A stretch of 64,000 nt of DNA from Thermogemmatispora carboxidivorans (GTDB lineage Bacteria; Chloroflexota; Ktedonobacteria; Ktedonobacterales; Ktedonobacteraceae). A program made the translations under genes and the position numbers. Below, one piece after another: positions 60,044 through 64,000 of the stretch. Location: contig NZ_JNIM01000001.1 in the NCBI RefSeq assembly GCF_000702505.1, positions 1,364,001 to 1,428,000 of the forward strand, in the 5' to 3' direction. Each line of letters opens with the position of its first letter. The first letter of the stretch is position 1. The notes under the pieces were generated by a model that did not search any database, was not told the DNA's origin, and was given only the letters and a program-made list of their open reading frames with translations.

Positions 60044-61591
60044 CTACGTCGTTGACGAGCCTGAGATCTCGGCGGAAGGTGAGGAGTTGCCCAGGGCGCG
60101 AACGGTTTCCTCGATCGGCACCGTCTTCAAGACTTCCGGTCGAGCGATGAGCAGCCAGACGAAGTAGATCAGGCCGAGGGCGAACATCCCCAGGGTATAG
60201 AGCCAGGGAACAGCGAACTGCCCATCGCGGAAGATCAGCAGTTCGAAGACGAGCCAGATGAGGGCCAGGATAATCACCGGCCACTCGAAGATACCCAGAT
60301 TGAAGCCGCCAGGGATGGAGGGCAAGCGTCGCCGAGCGGCCACATAGTAGATCACCGTCAACAAGTAGATAATCGCAGGCAGGAGCGTGGCCGCTGAGAA
60401 GAGATTGCTGAGGGTTGTTGTCTGGTTCAGCGCCAGGCCAATGCCAGCGAAGAGGGCCAGGACCAGCTCACACAGGACAAAGGAAAGCACCGTTGACTGA
60501 ACAGGTGTGCCCGTATTGGGATTGACCTGGCGCAGCCAGTGCGAAGCAGGAAAGCGCTCATCGCGCGACATAGCCCAGATCAGGCGTGTCAGGGTGATAA
60601 AGATCACCAGGCCGCAGGCAAAGATCGAGAAGGTCACCAGCACCAGGAAAATATCGCCAACGATCGGCCCGAGGACATGAGTAATGATATCGGCCACCGG
60701 CGTCGCAGAGCCTGCCAGAGCCTGCAAATTGTCCGAAGCCAGATTGAGGGCGATCAGGAAGGCGAAGCCAACGACGCCGCTCAGCAAGACCGAAGACCAC
60801 ATGGCAAACGGCACTGTGCGGTGTGCCTCGTGCGTCTCTTCGGCCAGGTTAGCTGCGGCCTCGAAGCCAACGATCGTGAAGGCGCCCAGCAGGAAGGAGA
60901 GCATGAAGGGGCCGCTGGAGAAGAGGCCGCCGAGGCTGAAGTAGTCGGCGGTTGACACGCTGCCTGTGCTGAAGAGATGGTCAGGGTGCAACAGGCCACG
61001 GACACCGCCGACGATCAGCAGGAGCAAAGTCAGGCCCACGATGCCGACCACCTCCGTTCCGACGGCGGTGTTGTTGATGCGCGTCGCCCAGACAGTAGAA
61101 AAGAGCACGAGCAGTGTCTGGATGAGGATCACCGCCGCGGTGGCGATCCAGGCATTGACAGGCGTCTCTGTATAGCCAAAGAGCGTCGGCAGAACTGTCT
61201 GCGCCACCGCGTAGTCGACCGCCACAACATCGACCACCAGGAAGGTGAAGGAGATCCAGCCTGTGAGCCAGCCAATCTTCGGGTTGATCAGCCGCGAGGC
61301 CCACTGATACGAGTAGCCGGCCAGCGGAATGCGCGAGGCCAGGGCCCCAAAGACGAGCGCCACCAGAAGCTGACCAATGATAACCAGTGGCCAGGTCCAG
61401 ATGCCAAGAGGCCCGCCCCAGTTCAGCACTGAGCCGTAGGTGGTGAAGATACCTGTCGTGATCGAGATAAAGGAGAAACCCACGGCGAAGGAAGCGAAGC
61501 GCTTCAATTCGCGACGGAACTCCTGCCGGTAGCCAAACTGTTCGACAAGCTGCTCTTCTGAGACCAGCTGTGGTTGCTCGCTGAGCGACAT
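60044..61591 (-). CDS. APC-superfamily amino acid/amine permease
   Basis: 515 aa from ATG 61591, preceded by AAAGGAG; 25 extra codons are open upstream but lack a ribosome site. A polar head (LVSEEQLVEQFGYRQEFRRE) leads into FASFAVGFSFISITTGIFTT, then RIPLAGYSYQWASRLINPKI and ETHEAHRTVPFAMWSSVLLS, typical of the GABA/choline/amino acid (AAT-like, eukaryotic-type) branch of APC carriers. About twelve helices. Its position between the CoxG-like gene and glpK suggests co-expression with glycerol genes, but the family moves amines or amino acids, so it may supply a different substrate to the same pathway. Confidence 0.88.
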   Translation of the reverse strand: MSLSEQPQLVSEEQLVEQFGYRQEFRRELKRFASFAVGFSFISITTGIFTTYGSVLNWGGPLGIWTWPLVIIGQLLVALVFGALASRIPLAGYSYQWASRLINPKIGWLTGWISFTFLVVDVVAVDYAVAQTVLPTLFGYTETPVNAWIATAAVILIQTLLVLFSTVWATRINNTAVGTEVVGIVGLTLLLLIVGGVRGLLHPDHLFSTGSVSTADYFSLGGLFSSGPFMLSFLLGAFTIVGFEAAANLAEETHEAHRTVPFAMWSSVLLSGVVGFAFLIALNLASDNLQALAGSATPVADIITHVLGPIVGDIFLVLVTFSIFACGLVIFITLTRLIWAMSRDERFPASHWLRQVNPNTGTPVQSTVLSFVLCELVLALFAGIGLALNQTTTLSNLFSAATLLPAIIYLLTVIYYVAARRRLPSIPGGFNLGIFEWPVIILALIWLVFELLIFRDGQFAVPWLYTLGMFALGLIYFVWLLIARPEVLKTVPIEETVRALGNSSPSAEISGSSTT

Positions 61592-61861
61592 AGAAGGTGC
61601 TCCTTTCTTCTGCAGGGCAAACGATTGCGCATCCTTGAGGAACTGCTGGCTGAGGGTCAGCCACAACTGGCCCCAGCCCGGTGGGCGCTACGCTAGCTTG
61701 CTTGCTAGCCGGGCTGAGGCAGCCCTCAGCTTGAGACCTCATGGCGCGCTCCCCTGCGCAGCAGACCATGTGATAGCTTCATCCCGGTGGGGAATGAAGG
61801 AGTAGCGAACCTGAGCCTGCCCGTTCCGGCGCTGGGCAGATCAGGCGAGCAATGGCCAACT
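61592..61861. other. Gap between CoxG-like and permease genes
   Basis: About 270 bases. A small palindrome (GCTAGC-TTGCTT-GCTAGC near 61692-61709) is visible; no gene or strong promoter seen. Confidence 0.3.
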
Positions 61862-62329
61862 CTAGCGTTGACCAGGTTCCTGGGCCTGGGCAGAGAAGAG
61901 CTGAGCAACATTGGCGGCGAACTGTGACGCCAGCCGATTCGCTGTTGCCCGGATGATGGCCTCGCCCAGGCTGGCCAGGCGCCCCAGCATCGAAAGCTCG
62001 ATCGTGTAACGTACCTCCGTTCCTCCCGCGATGGGGACCAGGTCAACCACCAGGTGGGCGCGGAAAGCCCCGGCCATTGCCAGCGGCTCGCCGACCATCT
62101 CTGCGACCAGATGATCAGGCTCATGCGCCTCCAGCAAAGCACCGTGGGCGCGGGCACGGATGGTCATGAATTGGATCTTGACCGCCAGCTGTGCCTCGTA
62201 GTGGGTATCGTCCAAACGCTGCGCCTGCTCACAGCCTGGGACGACTCGACAAAGCTGAGCCGGGTCCATAAAGATCTGCCAGACCTCTTCCCGAGGTGCG
62301 CTGACACTGACCGCTCCGTTGAGCTTCAT
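61862..62329 (-). CDS. CoxG-like SRPBCC-fold protein
   Basis: 155 aa. The pattern MKLNGAVSVSAPREEVWQIF, DPAQLCRVVPGCEQAQRLDD, then VGEPLAMAGAFRAHLVVDLV and ELSMLGRLASLGEAIIRATA is that of CoxG (carbon monoxide dehydrogenase subunit G family), a lipid/ligand-binding START-like fold. CoxG of CO dehydrogenase recruits the enzyme to the membrane. No CO dehydrogenase genes are in this window, so it may anchor the flavoproteins encoded before it (inference). Its ATG overlaps the stop of the FAD oxidoreductase gene by four bases (ATGA), so the two are translationally coupled. Confidence 0.88.
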   Translation of the reverse strand: MKLNGAVSVSAPREEVWQIFMDPAQLCRVVPGCEQAQRLDDTHYEAQLAVKIQFMTIRARAHGALLEAHEPDHLVAEMVGEPLAMAGAFRAHLVVDLVPIAGGTEVRYTIELSMLGRLASLGEAIIRATANRLASQFAANVAQLFSAQAQEPGQR

Positions 62330-63255
62330 AATACACCTCCTGGCAGCAAGGCTGCCACCTCTTTCCCCATGCGCAAGGAAGACTCATGATCTAACTGAGG
62401 TCTGATTACGGCGCCGATGGCGTAGATGCCCGGGATCGTGGTGCGATAATGGGCATCTACGGCGATCGTCCCTGTGGCGGTGAGTGAGACACCACTGCCT
62501 TTCAGCCAGTGCGTGCCAGCTAGCAGGCCGGTAGCGTAGATCAAGGTATCGGCCTCGACCTCCACCGACTGCTGATCATGAGAGCGCAAGCGCACAGCGC
62601 TGAGGCGAGGGAAGCCGCAGATCTCCTGTATCGTTCCGCAGAGCCTGACAGAGCGACCATTGCCGCTGGTGGGGGCTGCTGTGATCACCTCCAGGCCAGC
62701 CTCCTCCAGCCGCCTGGCCGTGGCCAGGGCGTAGCGCGAATCGCCGTAGACCAGGGCGCGCCGCCCCGGCAGGTAACCACGGGCCAGCAGCTGCAGAGCC
62801 AGTACGGGGGTCATGACTCCCGCCGGGCGCGTCCCCGGAATGGCATCATGCTCGCGGGGACACTCCACGCCGCCACAGGCAATCACTACCTGGCGAGCAC
62901 GCAGCTGCGCCGTACCCTGGCGCCGCCGGACGACCAGCGTATGGGTCGGCTCGGCAGCGCTGGCAGGTAACAGCCCCACTGCCGTCGTTTGCAGGAGCAG
63001 CCTCACCCCCGCAGGAAGCTGAAAATCCCGGAGCAGCTCCCACTCTGCTTCAAAGCCGTCGGCTGGCAACAGGTAGCGCAGCAGACCGCCCACCTGCTCC
63101 TGATAATCGAGCACCACCGTGCGCCCGAGTGCCGCGGCCCCACTGTGCAGCAGGCTCAAGGCGCTCAGGCCAGCTCCGACAATGGCCAGATCATAAACCT
63201 CTCCCTCATGCAGGTCTTCCATCAGAGGCATGTCCTCCAAGGTATGTACTGACAT
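62326..63255 (-). CDS. FAD/NAD(P)-dependent oxidoreductase, thioredoxin-reductase-like
   Basis: 309 aa from ATG 63255 (AAGGAGC upstream, inside the longer frame that begins at 63270). The FAD loop is LAIVGAGLSALSLL. VVIACGGVECPREHDAIPGT followed by RPAGVMTPVLALQLL matches the middle component of three-part glycerol-3-phosphate dehydrogenases and of opine/proline-type dehydrogenases. The second nucleotide loop is poor: GRRALVYGDSRYALATARRL lacks GxGxxA, so NAD(P)H binding may be lost. TIPGIYAIGAVIRPQLDHES closes the FAD site. No redox CxxC is present. It follows the GlpA-like gene and likely forms a complex with it. Confidence 0.82.
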   Translation of the reverse strand: MSVHTLEDMPLMEDLHEGEVYDLAIVGAGLSALSLLHSGAAALGRTVVLDYQEQVGGLLRYLLPADGFEAEWELLRDFQLPAGVRLLLQTTAVGLLPASAAEPTHTLVVRRRQGTAQLRARQVVIACGGVECPREHDAIPGTRPAGVMTPVLALQLLARGYLPGRRALVYGDSRYALATARRLEEAGLEVITAAPTSGNGRSVRLCGTIQEICGFPRLSAVRLRSHDQQSVEVEADTLIYATGLLAGTHWLKGSGVSLTATGTIAVDAHYRTTIPGIYAIGAVIRPQLDHESSLRMGKEVAALLPGGVL

Positions 63256-63327
63256 CTGCTCCTTCCTCATCTACATCCTTTGTTCCTGTTCCAACCGCAA
63301 CCATCTCTCAGCACCTGCCCATTGTCC

Positions 63328-64000
63328 TCACTTGGGCCGCTCGCCGCTGCGGGCGGGAACGCCCCCGAGGCGCGTCGGGCGCTCGACCAGCAAGCGCGAG
63401 CCGGGGGCATGCTTTTCCAGAGACAAAGGATCGCGTCCCTGCTCCTGCTGGAACAATTCGATCAGACGAGGGAGACAGAGATTGCCCTGACACTCGCCCA
63501 ACATCGCGCCCGTCCGTCGCTTCAGGCCATCCAGAGTCTGCGGCGGGAGAGGTGAACGCAGAGCGGCCAGGACCTCACCGCGGGTAATCGAACGACAGAG
63601 ACAGATCACCTCGCCATCTTCATGAGCGGCTTCGCTCAACGGCTCCGGCAGCCCTTCGCGGTAGCTTGTACGCAGGCGCAGCCCTAACGTCTCCCCGACT
63701 AGCGTGCCAACGTAGCGCCCGATGGCCGGTGAAGCCGACAGGCCAGTAGAGCGAATGCCTGCAACATGAAGCAGACGCTTGCTGACGGTTGACGGGCGAA
63801 TGATATAGTCGCCGGTGCTACTCACGGCGCGTAAGCCAGCGAACTGGCGCACAGTAGAGGCCGTGGCCATTGCCGGCACCAGCCTTCCCACTCCTTGGCG
63901 AATACGCTGCTGTCCCGCTGTGGTTGTTGCCAGGTCCCTCTTATCGCTGACATCCTCCGCCGTTGGCCCGAGCAGCACGCCACCAAAGACAATCGGCGTC
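63328..64000 (-). CDS. GlpA-like FAD-dependent dehydrogenase with BFD-type iron-sulphur domain (5' end outside window)
   Basis: At least 223 C-terminal residues; the frame continues past base 64000 without a start. LLGPTAEDVSDKRDLATTT and the later VAGIRSTGLSASPAIGRYVG are the C-terminal FAD-domain motifs of GlpA/LhgO-type flavoproteins. The final domain has C-x-C (VICLCRSITRGEVL) and, after LDGLKRRTGAMLGECQGNLC, a second cysteine pair (C-x4-C), i.e. a BFD-like [2Fe-2S] domain. This is the arrangement of anaerobic glycerol-3-phosphate dehydrogenase large subunits. It opens a probable operon with the FAD oxidoreductase, CoxG-like, permease and glpK genes. Confidence 0.85.
   Translation of the reverse strand, partial: TPIVFGGVLLGPTAEDVSDKRDLATTTAGQQRIRQGVGRLVPAMATASTVRQFAGLRAVSSTGDYIIRPSTVSKRLLHVAGIRSTGLSASPAIGRYVGTLVGETLGLRLRTSYREGLPEPLSEAAHEDGEVICLCRSITRGEVLAALRSPLPPQTLDGLKRRTGAMLGECQGNLCLPRLIELFQQEQGRDPLSLEKHAPGSRLLVERPTRLGGVPARSGERPK

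Noticed and set aside
61692..61709. Small palindrome GCTAGC-TTGCTT-GCTAGC as a regulatory site
   Set aside because: Only six bases per arm, no nearby promoter and no second copy, so chance is likely.
1..64000. CRISPR array, prophage, integron or insertion sequence
   Set aside because: I looked for regularly spaced repeats, transposase or integrase motifs and phage structural genes while reading both strands and found none.

Overview
The window is GC-rich bacterial chromosome that fits a Gram-positive-type thermophilic chloroflexote of the Ktedonobacteria, probably close to Thermogemmatispora. This is inference from gene content and protein style: a split b6f-like cytochrome bc cluster with a cytochrome c-cupredoxin subunit, a degenerate DinG-like protein, GAF and NarL-type signalling proteins, a type VII secretion locus, and the absence of outer-membrane genes. 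There is no rRNA, CRISPR array, prophage or intact insertion sequence. Two tRNA genes are present (Thr-CGT on the minus strand, Gly-CCC on the plus strand).

Layout. 1-4.9 kb: the tail of a flavoprotein reductase, a zinc-ribbon membrane protein, a small unknown protein, and a NarL/DegS-type two-component system on the minus strand. 4.9-11.4 kb: a 0.9-kb regulatory region with two copies of a 16-bp inverted repeat (TCAGGT-N4-ACCTGA), then a respiratory cluster: cytochrome b6-like subunit, subunit-IV-like protein, Rieske protein, cytochrome c-cupredoxin fusion and a 12-TM membrane protein. 11.6-23 kb: glycogen synthase, an orphan sensor kinase, LarC, a DUF1992 protein, two APC permeases, tRNA-Thr, a receiver-only protein overlapping an HD-GYP protein, and RdgB. 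23-31 kb: a DnaQ/DinG-like protein with lost helicase motifs, a divergent Tgt-like enzyme coupled to a homologue of aminoglycoside-resistance 16S rRNA (m7G1405) methyltransferases, a molybdopterin oxidoreductase and a SpoU methyltransferase. 32-46 kb: a GAF sensor kinase, PHP protein, PspA, tRNA-Gly, MFS and DedA proteins, a serine-pathway operon (class V aminotransferase plus SerA), pyruvate kinase and rpsP-khpA-rimM.

46.7-56.7 kb is the most striking region. A TIR-like membrane protein faces a plus-strand run of vWA protein, PP2C phosphatase, protein kinase, WXG100 protein, EsaB/YukD-like ubiquitin-fold protein and a three-ATPase EccC. It looks like a compact type VII secretion locus joined to a vWA-phosphatase-kinase signalling triad. 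The usual membrane partners (EccB/D/E, EssB/EsaA, mycosin) are not seen here.

56.7-64 kb is a minus-strand glycerol-type catabolic region: a GlpA-like flavoprotein (cut by the window end), a second flavoprotein, a CoxG-like protein, an APC permease, glycerol kinase and a ROK-family kinase. The ROK gene has its own promoter covered by a repeated operator.

Starts were chosen by Shine-Dalgarno match and family alignment. All functional calls come from motif recognition by eye; no searches were run.
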